64,000 bases of DNA from the NCBI RefSeq assembly GCF_900176005.1, contig NZ_LT838272.1, positions 1,817,587 through 1,881,586 on the forward strand, given 5' to 3'. The DNA comes from Thermanaeromonas toyohensis ToBE. Lineage in GTDB: Bacteria; Bacillota; DSM-521; Neomoorellales; Neomoorellaceae. Under the pieces are notes generated by a model, which was given only the letters and a program-made list of their open reading frames with translations, did no database searches and was not told the origin of the DNA. The position numbers and the translations under genes are program-made. Shown here piece by piece: positions 8,777-17,093 of this stretch. Every line of letters starts with the position of its first letter. Within the stretch, counting starts at the first letter, position 1.

Positions 8777-9769
8777 ATGAGCAAAATTGTTGTTGGAGTA
8801 GACCTGGGTGGCACTAACATAGCAGGTGTCCTAATAGATGAGAAAGGCGAGCTTAAAGGTTCAAAGGTTTGGCCAACAGAAGCAGAATATGGTCCAGAGC
8901 ATATACTTCGGAGGATAATAGAATTAATCAGGACTTTGTTGGAGGAGAATGGTTTTACTCTCAATCAATTGCAAGGGGTAGGTGTAGGAGTACCAGGTTT
9001 GGTAAATACTCGGGAAGGTAGGTCTATAATATCTCATAATTTACCTGGTTGGAAAGATATTGCAGTAGCTCAGAAGATACACGAAGAAATTAATGCTCCG
9101 GTATTTATAGAAAATGATGTGCGCATGGCTGCTTGGGGAGAGAAGTTATTAGGTGCTGGACAAGATAAAGAAGATATAGTTTGCCTTACCCTTGGTACGG
9201 GTATTGGGTCTGGTATTTTTATCCAGGGAAAAATGTTTAAAGGAAGAAAGGAAAGCGCAGGAGAAATAGGCCATATGACAGTAGAGAAGGACGGACTACG
9301 CTGTAACTGTGGCAATTATGGATGTTTGGAATTATATGCTTCAGGGCGAGGCATTGCCCGCAGGGCAAAAGAAGCCTTGGCTAACCATACTTCAAGTTTA
9401 ATTTTGAAACTAGTAAACGGAGATATTAACCAAATTACAGCTGCTACAGTCTGCACAGCAGCTAAGCAAGGTGACGAATTAGCCTTAAAAGTTATTAAAG
9501 AGACAGCTCTATATTTAGGTATAGGGTTAGCCAATGTGGCTAATCTCTTAAATCCCCAGCGCATTATATTAGGCGGAGGAGTTATGCAGGCAGGTGAACT
9601 CCTTTTAGAGCCTACTCGAGAAGTCGTTTATTCTCGAGCCCTTCCTCTAAACCGGGAAGTAGAAATAGTACCCGCGAAGTTGGGTGAATGGGCAGGAGCC
9701 ATAGGTGGTGCAATGCTTGCTAAAATGCAGTTTATAGAAGGGAGAAGTAGTTTAGAGTGGGTCTGGTAA
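8777..9769 (+). CDS. ROK-family sugar kinase (glucokinase-like)
   Basis: This 330-residue ASKHA-fold kinase has the N-terminal phosphate loop VDLGGTNIAGVLID, catalytic FIENDVRMAAWGE (Asp about residue 113), LGTGIGSG, and the ROK zinc motif EIGHMTVE...CNCGNYGCLE (about 165-190). It phosphorylates glucose, GlcNAc, ManNAc or another hexose at O6; the specificity is not readable. In this operon an amino-sugar kinase feeding nagA/nagB would make sense, since an ABC importer delivers unphosphorylated sugar, unlike a PTS. Its end overlaps the next start by 13 bases. Confidence 0.9.
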   Translation: MSKIVVGVDLGGTNIAGVLIDEKGELKGSKVWPTEAEYGPEHILRRIIELIRTLLEENGFTLNQLQGVGVGVPGLVNTREGRSIISHNLPGWKDIAVAQKIHEEINAPVFIENDVRMAAWGEKLLGAGQDKEDIVCLTLGTGIGSGIFIQGKMFKGRKESAGEIGHMTVEKDGLRCNCGNYGCLELYASGRGIARRAKEALANHTSSLILKLVNGDINQITAATVCTAAKQGDELALKVIKETALYLGIGLANVANLLNPQRIILGGGVMQAGELLLEPTREVVYSRALPLNREVEIVPAKLGEWAGAIGGAMLAKMQFIEGRSSLEWVW

Positions 9770-10605
9770 ATCCACGAGAATTATTACAAGATGCCAGGCG
9801 CAGGGGATATGCGTTGGGCGCCTTTAATATCCATAACGTAGAGACTATCCAAGCGGTGGTAGAGGCAGCCCAGGAAGTTGGGACACCGGTGATTCTACAA
9901 GCTACTCCTAATACTATAAAACATCTAGGTATAGATTTTCTAGTGACTCTAGCCCAAGCAGCAGCTAGAAAAGTTAGTATACCCGTAGCTTTACATTTAG
10001 ACCATGCTTCAGAGATAGATATTATTAAAGAGTGTATTGGAGCTGGCTTTACTTCTGTTATGTTTGATGGGTCACTTCTGCCAGGGGAATTGAATCTTAA
10101 CTTAACTCGCCAGGTAGTGGAAATAGCCCATTCCTATGGTGTGGCAGTTGAGGCAGAGCTGGGTCGAATAGGAGGAGAAGAGGAAATGAGGGTTAGGGAA
10201 GAAAGTTTTACGGATCCCGACGAGGCAGCTCATTTTGTCGCTGTCACCAAGGTGGACTTTCTAGCTATAGCTATTGGTACAGTACATGGTGTTTACCGTG
10301 GAGAGCCGCGTTTAGATTTTGCACGTCTGAAAGCCATTGCCCAAAAAGTAGATATTCCTCTGGTGCTGCATGGTGCTTCTGGCGTTCCAGAGGAAGCTAT
10401 TTTTCAGTGTATAAGGCTAGGGATAAGTAAAATCAATATTGCTACAGAACTAAAACTAGCCTTTACTCAAGCCTTGCGAGAAGCTCTTTGTAGTAGTCCT
10501 CAGGAGAGCGATCCCCGGCAATACATGGGTTTGGCCCGGCAAAAAGTTAAAGAACTAGTAAAAAGTAAACTACAACTTTTTAAGTTATCCACCAATATAA
10601 CTTAA
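9757..10605 (+). CDS. Class II fructose/tagatose-bisphosphate aldolase (GatY/KbaY/FbaA family)
   Basis: This 282-residue zinc aldolase starts at GTG 9757. It has HLDHASEID (catalytic Asp and zinc His), SVMFDGS, VEAELGRIGGEEE, IGTVHG, HGASGVPEE and ISKINIATEL, all in the family order. It cleaves fructose-1,6-bisP or tagatose-1,6-bisP to triose phosphates. Next to two SIS proteins, a tagatose (galactosamine) route is possible, but the sequence alone does not separate the two substrates. It is the last gene of the sugar cluster. Confidence 0.88.
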   Translation: MGLVNPRELLQDARRRGYALGAFNIHNVETIQAVVEAAQEVGTPVILQATPNTIKHLGIDFLVTLAQAAARKVSIPVALHLDHASEIDIIKECIGAGFTSVMFDGSLLPGELNLNLTRQVVEIAHSYGVAVEAELGRIGGEEEMRVREESFTDPDEAAHFVAVTKVDFLAIAIGTVHGVYRGEPRLDFARLKAIAQKVDIPLVLHGASGVPEEAIFQCIRLGISKINIATELKLAFTQALREALCSSPQESDPRQYMGLARQKVKELVKSKLQLFKLSTNIT

Positions 10606-10686
10606 GGGGGAAAATAAAAGTCGGCAATCGAAGCAAGGTGCTTAGTGTCTACTAAGGAGCCTATCGGTAGCTTGTTAGGTCCTGAG

Positions 10687-10725
10687 CAAAAGTCCTACTC
10701 GTGGGACTTTTGGGAACGAGTAGGA
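10687..10725 (+). terminator. Overlapping alternative hairpins; possible attenuator/terminator of the sugar operon
   Basis: Hairpin 1 pairs AAAAGTCC (10687-10694) with GGGACTTTT (10703-10711) around a 7-base loop; its 3' arm ends in TTTT. Hairpin 2 pairs TCCTACTCGT (10693-10702) with ACGAGTAGGA (10716-10725). Hairpin 2 uses the loop and part of the stem of hairpin 1, so only one can form. It lies 82 bases after the aldolase stop. A true U-run after either stem is lacking. Confidence 0.4.
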
Positions 10726-11065
10726 GTCAAACCAGGTGGGGATTAAAAAGTCGCGCGAGGAAAGAGGCGGAAGGTTTGCCTTACAAAGAACCTGGTAATT
10801 GGTGTCGGGCTTCTGTCTCTTTAGCTCCTGGGGATAGCGAATTAGCTCAAAAACTAGCCGAAGTGGTGAGTCTGATGAGCTACAGGCAGCTGTTTTAACA
10901 GAGGGTGTTTTTACCAAATGCTGTATGCTTCTGCTATACCAATTACTAACATACCATACATAAATACCCATAATAATAACCCTGGGATACCCACCCTTTT
11001 CAATACCTGTTTTACTTTACTAAAGTACTGTGAACGAAACTCTGGCCTATCTACAACATGGAGCC

Positions 11066-11074
11066 AAATTATAC
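11066..11074. repeat. Left target-site duplication of the ISL3-type element
   Basis: AAATTATAC occurs immediately outside the left terminal repeat and again immediately outside the right one (12467-12475). ISL3 elements typically duplicate 8 bp; the ninth matching base may be chance. Confidence 0.85.
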
Positions 11075-11099
11075 GGCTCTATGTCAATAGTTGTGGGAT
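11075..11099 (+). repeat. Left terminal inverted repeat of the IS
   Basis: A 25-base end matching the right end at the outer 8 bases (GGCTCTAT) and the inner 7 bases (GTGGGAT), with a diverged middle. The transposase stop (11079-11081) overlaps it. Confidence 0.88.
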
Positions 11100-12323
11100 C
11101 AGATTTTGGGGGCAACATCCTAGGAAGATTTTTTTGATGAAATGAATGCGATTTCTGAAGCCGAAACTTAAGCGTTTAAGCATTTTGCTTAAGGTATTTT
11201 TACCTTCTATATAGCCATTAGTGTACCGGCGACCTTGCTGGGTATATCTTACCAGGTTTAATATTTCTGACCTCCAAGACTTGATAGTACGGGCCCATAT
11301 CCGTCCCTCTGCATTTTCAGCGCATTCTGCATTTATAAACCAACGGCTCAAAGCAGCTTCTGCCTCTTCTACCCGGTCCATCCTTAGAATTTGCCTTAAG
11401 TCTTCCTTTAGCTGGTATAATTCATAGAGGGACGGGTATTTATCTTTAATTTTTTCTAATGCCTCTTGCTGTCTGGGAGTAAGTCTCTCTTTAGCTTTAA
11501 TCAGAGGAAACCGGGGTATCTTCTCTTTGCTCGCTTCTTGCTCTATCCTTCTTGCCTCATCTAAACGACGGTTAGCATCCTGGATCACATGAAAAGGGTC
11601 TACTATTATCTTGGCTGAAGGAAATATTGCTTTGATTAACTTACGCCAAGAGTCTTTCATGTCAATTACTACCGCCTCTACTTTGACCCCAGCTTTCTTG
11701 AGCTCTTCTAGGTAAGCCTTTATAGTTGCCGTTCTCACATCCTCTAAAATAGTCAAAGGCCTCTTGTCCGGTTCCAACCTCCCTACCATGCATACAAAAT
11801 CGTTCCCAGTAAAGGATAGCTCATCTAAGGTTAACACTATAGGTTCTTGAGTATCATCAAAAGGAAGATTAGGCTGGACATACTTGTCCACTAATCTTAT
11901 AACCCTAGTGGGGGTAAGGTTTAACATTTGAGCCGCATAAGTAAAGCTCATCCTCTGGGCATAATAAACTACTGTCTGCACCCCTAATTTTGTAAATCTG
12001 GCCCAGGGGCTGGTACCCGGAGGACGAAGGGTATAAGTCTTGCCACAACGGTAACACTTATACCGTACGGGAACCCACAATAGAATGACCCATCTACTGT
12101 ATAAGAAGGCATGGCGAATTCTTCTTTCTTTCGGCTTCTGGTTCTCCTTTAAGAAGCCATGCCTGTGTAATTTGCCTTCGTTGCATACAGGACATACCTC
12201 TGGAGGGTCTACGGTTACCTTTAACACAATATCTCCTGGGTCTTGGGGTTCTTCTAAAATGGGCTGTAGTATTTTCTCAAAATTCTCTTGCTCTTCGAGG
12301 GTGAACGTGCTAATCTTGTGCAT
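11079..12323 (-). CDS. ISL3-family transposase
   Basis: This 414-residue DDE transposase has an N-terminal zinc-binding region (CPVC near residue 47 and CYRCGKTY near 93) and a helix-turn-helix (QMLNLTPTRVIRLVDKYV). The catalytic core has LTLDELSF (first Asp), VVIDMKDSW and IVDPFHVIQ (second Asp region), and a C-terminal IEGKNTLSKMLKRLSFGFRN carrying the last Glu. The frame extends upstream to 12404, but an AGAGGAG site lies about 8 bases before ATG 12323, which I take as the start. The length is normal for ISL3 (about 400-430). No frameshift is seen, so it is probably active. Confidence 0.93.
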   Translation of the reverse strand: MHKISTFTLEEQENFEKILQPILEEPQDPGDIVLKVTVDPPEVCPVCNEGKLHRHGFLKENQKPKERRIRHAFLYSRWVILLWVPVRYKCYRCGKTYTLRPPGTSPWARFTKLGVQTVVYYAQRMSFTYAAQMLNLTPTRVIRLVDKYVQPNLPFDDTQEPIVLTLDELSFTGNDFVCMVGRLEPDKRPLTILEDVRTATIKAYLEELKKAGVKVEAVVIDMKDSWRKLIKAIFPSAKIIVDPFHVIQDANRRLDEARRIEQEASKEKIPRFPLIKAKERLTPRQQEALEKIKDKYPSLYELYQLKEDLRQILRMDRVEEAEAALSRWFINAECAENAEGRIWARTIKSWRSEILNLVRYTQQGRRYTNGYIEGKNTLSKMLKRLSFGFRNRIHFIKKIFLGCCPQNLIPQLLT

Positions 12324-12441
12324 GGGGGCACTCCTCTCTTGAAAGGGTTTTGGATTGCTAATATTCATTTGGATGTGCCCCCGTCCTTTTCCTCCTACAA
12401 CCAAAATCTACCTTCCCACTCGCTTAATCCCATCTACCCCT

Positions 12442-12466
12442 ATCCCACACTTTTTATTATAGAGCC
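12442..12466 (-). repeat. Right terminal inverted repeat of the IS
   Basis: A 25-base end, inverted relative to 11075-11099; it begins (minus strand) GGCTCTAT and ends GTGGGAT. It is followed outside by the target duplicate AAATTATAC (12467-12475). Confidence 0.88.
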
Positions 12467-12475
12467 AAATTATAC

Positions 12476-12504
12476 TTGACAACGAAATTGGACAATGCTA
12501 TTCT
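12476..12504 (+). promoter_or_regulatory. Sigma-A-type promoter for the DUF3870/CoA-transferase region
   Basis: A perfect -35 TTGACA (12476-12481), a 17-base spacer, then TATTCT (12499-12504). An overlapping TATAAT sits at 12504-12509. Transcription from about 12512 would enter the structured leader at 12591. The -35 box begins one base after the IS target duplication, so the IS landed exactly at the upstream edge of this promoter. Confidence 0.65.
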
Positions 12505-12590
12505 ATAATTGAAATGTGAAGATGGTAGCAGATGATATTTTAAAAATTTAAGGAAAGCTAACGCGAGAACTTTAAGAGTGCCAAAAGAAA

Positions 12591-12700
12591 AAAGAAAGCC
12601 ATTTTGTTTGCAGGTGAGTAAGGAGGGTCTTACTCACAAAGCGCAAGCAAGACCTGGCTTAGAGAGTAAGGTTATTGCTCTAAGTACAGGTCTTTTGTGT
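12591..12700 (+). ncRNA. Structured leader RNA copy 1 with intrinsic terminator (candidate riboswitch)
   Basis: The order of parts is as follows. AAGCCA is at 12596-12601. Helix P1 is TTGTTTGC (12604-12611) with GCAAGCAA (12643-12650). Nested helix P2 is GTGAGTAAG (12614-12622) with CTTACTCAC (12629-12637), with an asymmetric internal loop (AG / AAAGC). Then comes a terminator: GACCTG and CTTAGAG (12651-12664) pair with CTCTAAG and CAGGTC (12678-12692), followed by TTTT. The 5' AAGCCA is complementary to TGGCTT (12655-12660), inside the terminator's 5' arm, so aptamer closure and terminator formation compete. The DUF3870 gene begins 111 bases downstream. It is not a family I recognise. Confidence 0.75.
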
Positions 12701-12810
12701 TATTAGAGTATCAGAGTATTCGTATACAGTGAGGAGAAGCAAATATAGCAAATATAGAGAGGTGAGGTGAGTATTGAGTATTATAGTGTAATTAATTAGT
12801 TTAGAGGGGG

Positions 12811-13173
12811 GTGGCACCCACGAGTGAGAATCAAGAGGAAACCCTCCTAATAACAGGTTATGCTAAGTTGCCTTCTACTATTACAGCTTATAGACTTTAC
12901 GAAGTCGTAGCAATAGCCGTGGAAGTTAACCCCAGAGATGGAAAAATAGTGGATGTAGATTGTACTTTAGCTACCAGTGTAGCAAGAAAAATTGTAAGAG
13001 AAATAGCATGGGGTTATAAGCTAAGTGACGGTATCGAAGAATTAGTACAAAGGATCGAACGGCGTTATTGGGGTAGTGCACGTAAGGCAATTATTATGGC
13101 TTTTAAAGTTATTTATGAAAAATTTGTAGCCTACAAACAGGGAAGGTCCTTTGAACAAACAGAAAAAAAATAA
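12811..13173 (+). CDS. DUF3870 domain protein
   Basis: This 120-residue protein consists almost entirely of a DUF3870 domain: ITGYAKLPSTITAYRLYEVV, then VDVDCTLATSVARKIVREI and the C-terminal RYWGSARKAIIMAFKVIYE. The molecular function is unknown; from memory the family appears beside CoA- and dicarboxylate-related genes of anaerobic Firmicutes. GTG 12811 is the only start the frame allows, because an in-frame stop lies at 12802; its G-rich site (GAGGGGG) is unusually close. It sits between two copies of the leader RNA, so it is separately controlled from the mutase operon that follows. Confidence 0.8.
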   Translation: MAPTSENQEETLLITGYAKLPSTITAYRLYEVVAIAVEVNPRDGKIVDVDCTLATSVARKIVREIAWGYKLSDGIEELVQRIERRYWGSARKAIIMAFKVIYEKFVAYKQGRSFEQTEKK

Positions 13174-13210
13174 AAACAGAGAGAGTAAGAAACCGATTAA
13201 AAAATATAAA

Positions 13211-13316
13211 AAGGCCATTTTGTTTGCAAGTGAGTAAGCTGACCTTACTCACAAAAGCGCAAGCAAGACCTGGCTCAGGGAATTGATATGAGTTCGTGAG
13301 CCAGGTTTTTGTTTTG
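13211..13316 (+). ncRNA. Structured leader RNA copy 2 with intrinsic terminator (candidate riboswitch)
   Basis: It has the same architecture as copy 1: GCCA (13214-13217); P1 TTGTTTGC (13220-13227) with GCAAGCAA (13259-13266); P2 GTGAGTAAG (13230-13238) with CTTACTCAC (13244-13252); internal loop A / AAAAGC. The terminator stem ACCTGGCTCA (13268-13277) pairs with TGAGCCAGGT (13297-13306) and runs into T5. TGGC (13271-13274) can pair with the upstream GCCA instead. It starts only 38 bases after the DUF3870 stop, with no evident promoter between, and its terminator ends about 30 bases before the CoA-transferase start. It therefore probably gates read-through into the mutase operon. Confidence 0.78.
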
Positions 13317-13342
13317 TATAGGAAAGGACTGGGGGGAGGTAC

Positions 13343-14878
13343 ATGGAGGAGAATCGCATTCGACGGCCGGAACTACTCAAAAAAGTCATGTCAGCGGCTG
13401 AAGCAGCAGAATTAGTCAAAGATGGTATGACCATCGGGACCAGCGGTTTTACTCCTGCGGGCTATCCGAAAGCTGTACCTTTGGCTTTGGCAGAGAGGGG
13501 TAAGAAAGAAAAGATAAAGATTACTCTTTGGACTGGAGCCTCTGTGGGAGACGAATTAGATGGCGCTTTAACTCGGGCAGGAGTGGTGGCTAAGAGATTG
13601 CCGTATCAGACCAATAACTCTATACGTGATGCCATCAATAAACGGGAAGTAGAATATATCGATATACATTTAAGCCAGGTAGCTCAACAGGCTCGCTACG
13701 GTTTTTTAGGGTACTTAGATATGGCTATAGTAGAAGCGGTAGCTATAACGCCAGAAGGTCACTTAATCCCTAGCACTTCTGTAGGCAATACCCCCACCTT
13801 TGTAAAACTAGCAGAAAAAGTTATTGTGGAGATTAATACTAGCCAGCCTCTGGAACTGGAAGGTATGCACGACATCTATATTCCTGCCGACCCTCCCAAA
13901 CGCCAACCTATTCCCTTGACGAGAGTTGACGACCGTATTGGCACTCCGTATATTCCATGTGACCCGGATAAAATTGTGGCTATTGTCTTCACTGATATTC
14001 AGGATAACGTTCGCCCTTTGGCCCCCGTGGATGCCATCAGCAAGCAGATGGCGGAGAACCTTATTGAGTTTTTTAAACAAGAAATTAGAGCCGGGCGCTT
14101 ACCTAGTAACCTCTTACCTCTACAGTCAGGTGTAGGTAGTGTAGCTAATGCAGTTCTGGCAGGTTTAGCCCAATCAGACTTTACTAATCTCGAATTCTAT
14201 TCTGAGGTTATCCAAGATTCTGTGTTCGATCTCCTTGATTTGGGTAAAATGCGTTTTGTTTCCGGCACTTCCATCACTCCTTCTGAAACTGGGTTGAAGC
14301 GTTTCTATGAAAACATAAAGAGTTACCGCCAGAAAATCATCCTACGGCCTCAGGAGATTAGCAATAATCCAGAAGTAATTCGCCGTTTAGGGATTATTGC
14401 CATGAACACGGCTATTGAAGTGGACATCTATGGTAATGTTAATTCCACCCATATTATGGGTACCCGCATGATGAACGGCATTGGGGGTTCGGGCGATTTT
14501 TCCCGCTCTGCTTATTTATCCATTTTTGCGACACCTTCTACAGCGAAGAATGGAGCCATTTCCTGCATCGTACCTATGGTTTCCCATGTTGATCATACTG
14601 AGCATGAGGTCCATGTAATTGTTACAGAATGGGGAGTGGCAGATCTGCGCAACAAGTGTCCGGTAGAGCGGGCCCAGGAAATAATTAACAAGTGTGCCCA
14701 TCCCAACTACAGACCTTGGCTTAAGGAGTATCTCGATAAGGCTCTTAAAAAAGGTGGACATACGCCTCATTATTTACCGGAGGCTTTGTCCTGGCATATC
14801 CGATTTGAAACAAGCGGTCATATGATACCGACACTCAAGGAGGAAGCAGCATTGATGAAGGAGGAAAGGGTGGGTTAA
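13343..14878 (+). CDS. Acetyl-CoA hydrolase/transferase family CoA-transferase (succinyl/propionyl-CoA type)
   Basis: This 511-residue class I CoA-transferase starts at ATG 13343 after GGGGGGAGG. It has [15 protein letters not shown] near the N-terminus, the [18 protein letters not shown] region that carries the catalytic Glu forming the glutamyl-CoA thioester, and [13 protein letters not shown] near the C-terminus. Relatives (Cat1/ScpC/AarC type) exchange CoA between succinate and acetate or propionate. Being first in the mutase operon, it most likely links succinate and propionyl-CoA (inference). It is 2 bases upstream of the mutase gene and directly behind leader RNA copy 2. Confidence 0.92.
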   Translation: MEENRIRRPELLKKVMSAAEAAELVKDGMTIGTSGFTPAGYPKAVPLALAERGKKEKIKITLWTGASVGDELDGALTRAGVVAKRLPYQTNNSIRDAINKREVEYIDIHLSQVAQQARYGFLGYLDMAIVEAVAITPEGHLIPSTSVGNTPTFVKLAEKVIVEINTSQPLELEGMHDIYIPADPPKRQPIPLTRVDDRIGTPYIPCDPDKIVAIVFTDIQDNVRPLAPVDAISKQMAENLIEFFKQEIRAGRLPSNLLPLQSGVGSVANAVLAGLAQSDFTNLEFYSEVIQDSVFDLLDLGKMRFVSGTSITPSETGLKRFYENIKSYRQKIILRPQEISNNPEVIRRLGIIAMNTAIEVDIYGNVNSTHIMGTRMMNGIGGSGDFSRSAYLSIFATPSTAKNGAISCIVPMVSHVDHTEHEVHVIVTEWGVADLRNKCPVERAQEIINKCAHPNYRPWLKEYLDKALKKGGHTPHYLPEALSWHIRFETSGHMIPTLKEEAALMKEERVG

Positions 14879-14880
14879 AC

Positions 14881-16560
14881 ATGCTAAAGGAAGAAGCCAT
14901 ACAAGCTATACGTGCGGCCAAGGAAGCCTGGGAAAGGCAAAAGGTGCAGAAGACTTTAGCTAAGCAGCCTGAACGACACGAGGAGTTTATCACCGGCTCC
15001 GGGTATCCAGTAGAGCGCCTGTATACGCCGGTAGAGATAGAGGATTTCGATTACCTGAGGGATTTGGGCTTTCCGGGTGAATATCCTTTTACCCGTGGGG
15101 TCCAGCCTACTATGTACCGGGGCCGCCTATGGACCATGCGCCAGTATGCGGGTTTTGGTACAGCAGAAGAATCTAATCAACGCTACAAGTTTTTGCTTTC
15201 TCAAGGTCAGACAGGGTTGAGTGTCGCTTTTGATCTTCCCACCCAGATAGGTTACGACTCGGATCACCCTATGGCTGAAGGGGAAGTGGGGAAAGTAGGG
15301 GTAGCCATTGACTCCTTGGCCGATATGGAGGTTCTCTTTAACGAGATACCCCTAGACAAAGTAAGCACCTCCATGACCATCAACGCTCCGGCAGCCATTC
15401 TATTATGCATGTACATGGCTGTAGCCGAAAAACAAGGGGTACCCTTCAATAAACTGCGCGGCACTATTCAAAACGACATTCTAAAGGAATATGCTGCCCG
15501 GGGTACCTACATCTTTCCGCCTGAACCCTCCATGAGGTTGATCACAGATATTTTCGCTTTCTGCTCCAAAGAACTTCCTGAATGGAACACTATCAGCATT
15601 AGCGGCTATCATATTCGGGAAGCAGGTTCTACTGCAGCACAGGAGATAGCCTTCACTTTGGCTGACGGTATCGCTTATGTAGAAGCCGCCCTTAGAGCAG
15701 GCTTACAGGTAGACGAATTTGCCCCACGGCTCTCTTTCTTCTTCAATGCCCATAATGACTTCTTCGAGGAGATAGCCAAATTCCGCGCTGCTCGCCGCCT
15801 GTGGGCAAAGATTATGAAAGAACGTTTTGGGGCCAAAGACCCGCGCTCCATGATGCTACGTTTCCACACCCAGACAGCTGGCTGCACCTTAACAGCACAG
15901 CAACCTATGAATAACATTGTGCGAGTGGCCATTCAGGCTCTGGCGGCCGTACTGGGCGGCACCCAGTCCCTGCACACCAATTCATACGACGAGGCCTTGG
16001 CCCTACCTTGTGAAGAGGCGGTACGTATAGCCCTGCGCACACAGCAGATTATCGCCTATGAGAGCGGCGTAGCCGATACTATAGATCCCCTGGGGGGCTC
16101 CTATTATATTGAGGCCCTCACTAACCGCCTAGAGAAAGAAGCCCAAGATTACATCGCTAAAATCGACGCTATGGGAGGAGCGGTAAAAGCCATCGAACAG
16201 GGTTACATCCAGCGTGAAATCCAGGACAGTGCCTACCGTTATCAGAAAGAAATAGAAAGCGGTAGGCGGACTGTAGTAGGCGTCAACAAATTCCAGATGG
16301 AAGAAGAACCGCCTAAAAACCTCCTGAAGGTGGATCCTGCAGTAGGTGAAGCTCAGAAAAAGAGGCTTAAAGAGCTCAAAGCCCAGCGGGATAACCGCCA
16401 GGTGACCCGCTGCCTGGAAGAACTGCGACGGGTGGCCTCTAGCAAGGAAAATGTTATACCCGCCATATATGAAGCAGTCAAAGCCTATGCTACTTTAGGC
16501 GAGATCTGCGATGTTTTGCGGGACGTCTTTGGTGAATACCGACCGCCGGACATTGTTTAA
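14881..16560 (+). CDS. Methylmalonyl-CoA mutase, large (catalytic) subunit
   Basis: This 559-residue TIM-barrel subunit of the AdoCbl mutase interconverts succinyl-CoA and R-methylmalonyl-CoA. Diagnostic segments are [59 protein letters not shown] and [16 protein letters not shown]. The B12-binding domain is absent and encoded by the next gene, which is the split form common in archaea and Clostridia. It starts at ATG 14881 behind AAAGGGTGGG. Confidence 0.97.
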   Translation: MLKEEAIQAIRAAKEAWERQKVQKTLAKQPERHEEFITGSGYPVERLYTPVEIEDFDYLRDLGFPGEYPFTRGVQPTMYRGRLWTMRQYAGFGTAEESNQRYKFLLSQGQTGLSVAFDLPTQIGYDSDHPMAEGEVGKVGVAIDSLADMEVLFNEIPLDKVSTSMTINAPAAILLCMYMAVAEKQGVPFNKLRGTIQNDILKEYAARGTYIFPPEPSMRLITDIFAFCSKELPEWNTISISGYHIREAGSTAAQEIAFTLADGIAYVEAALRAGLQVDEFAPRLSFFFNAHNDFFEEIAKFRAARRLWAKIMKERFGAKDPRSMMLRFHTQTAGCTLTAQQPMNNIVRVAIQALAAVLGGTQSLHTNSYDEALALPCEEAVRIALRTQQIIAYESGVADTIDPLGGSYYIEALTNRLEKEAQDYIAKIDAMGGAVKAIEQGYIQREIQDSAYRYQKEIESGRRTVVGVNKFQMEEEPPKNLLKVDPAVGEAQKKRLKELKAQRDNRQVTRCLEELRRVASSKENVIPAIYEAVKAYATLGEICDVLRDVFGEYRPPDIV

Positions 16561-16588
16561 AGCCTGCGACACAAGGGGGGAAGATATA

Positions 16589-17008
16589 ATGAAGAAAATA
16601 CGAGTACTCATTGCCAAACCGGGGCTAGACGGCCATGACCGCGGGGCCAAGGTTATAGCTCGGGCACTGCGGGATGCCGGCATGGAAGTAATCTATACAG
16701 GCATACGGCAAACACCAGAACAAATAGTAGCGGCAGCCATCCAAGAAGACGTAGATGTAGTAGGATTGAGCCTTCTCTCAGGGGCCCATCTGCATCTATT
16801 CCCTAAAGTAGTCAAACTCTTACGCGAACAAGTAGGAGATAAGGTGTTAGTGATCGGAGGTGGGATCATACCCGAGGAAGATATTCCAGTATTACAAGAA
16901 CAGGGTGTAGCAGCCATCTTTGGCCCAGGTACACCTACCAACGTTATCGTGGATTTCATCAAGGGAAAGGTGGGGGCTAGGGCGGAGGAAGAGATAGAAA
17001 AGGCTTAA
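16589..17008 (+). CDS. Methylmalonyl-CoA mutase, cobalamin-binding subunit
   Basis: This 139-residue flavodoxin-like B12 domain has the cobalt-ligating His in [12 protein letters not shown] (about residues 11-22), [13 protein letters not shown], and [13 protein letters not shown] ... IFGPGT, all canonical for base-off/His-on cobalamin binding. The frame is open upstream to 16511 inside the large-subunit gene, but AAGGGGGGAAG sits just before ATG 16589, which gives the standard protein start [12 protein letters not shown]. It pairs with the large subunit 28 bases upstream. Confidence 0.97.
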   Translation: MKKIRVLIAKPGLDGHDRGAKVIARALRDAGMEVIYTGIRQTPEQIVAAAIQEDVDVVGLSLLSGAHLHLFPKVVKLLREQVGDKVLVIGGGIIPEEDIPVLQEQGVAAIFGPGTPTNVIVDFIKGKVGARAEEEIEKA

Positions 17009-17093
17009 GATTGATGTAGTTTGTTGGCTGGTGGGGAGAGGTAAAGGAGTCTATCAAGACCGCTGGCGCAGTTAACAAAGGAGATGGATAGTA

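Larger units (their letters stand above)
10606..11074 (+). other. Gene-free stretch between sugar operon and insertion sequence
   Basis: I see no supportable gene in these 469 bases. Positions 10687-10725 hold two overlapping, mutually exclusive inverted repeats (listed separately). A 65-codon open frame at 10701-10898 has no ribosome site and an unconvincing composition. The last part (10920-11060) is AT-rich and featureless up to the IS left end. Confidence 0.5.
11075..12466 (-). mobile_element. ISL3-family insertion sequence, 1392 bp, apparently intact
   Basis: The element is bounded by imperfect 25-bp inverted repeats. The left end reads inward GGCTCTATGTCAATAG... (11075-11099); the right end reads inward GGCTCTATAATAAAAAG... 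(12466 down to 12442). Both share the outer GGCTCTAT and the inner GTGGGAT. It is flanked by a direct repeat AAATTATAC. It carries one complete transposase on the minus strand whose stop codon lies inside the left repeat, as is usual for compact IS elements. An identical duplication and an open transposase frame suggest a recent insertion. Confidence 0.92.

Noticed and set aside
10871-10895. CTGATGAG as a hammerhead ribozyme core
   Set aside because: The required GAAA core strand and the flanking helices are not present.
10701-10898. 65-codon frame after the aldolase gene
   Set aside because: It starts within the hairpin pair, has no ribosome site, and its composition is not protein-like.
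12591-13316. Interpreting the two leader RNA copies as a CRISPR or a simple direct repeat
   Set aside because: There are only two local copies with a gene between, each ending in a terminator, and the third copy at 31641 differs in sequence while keeping the pairing. This points to an RNA structure.
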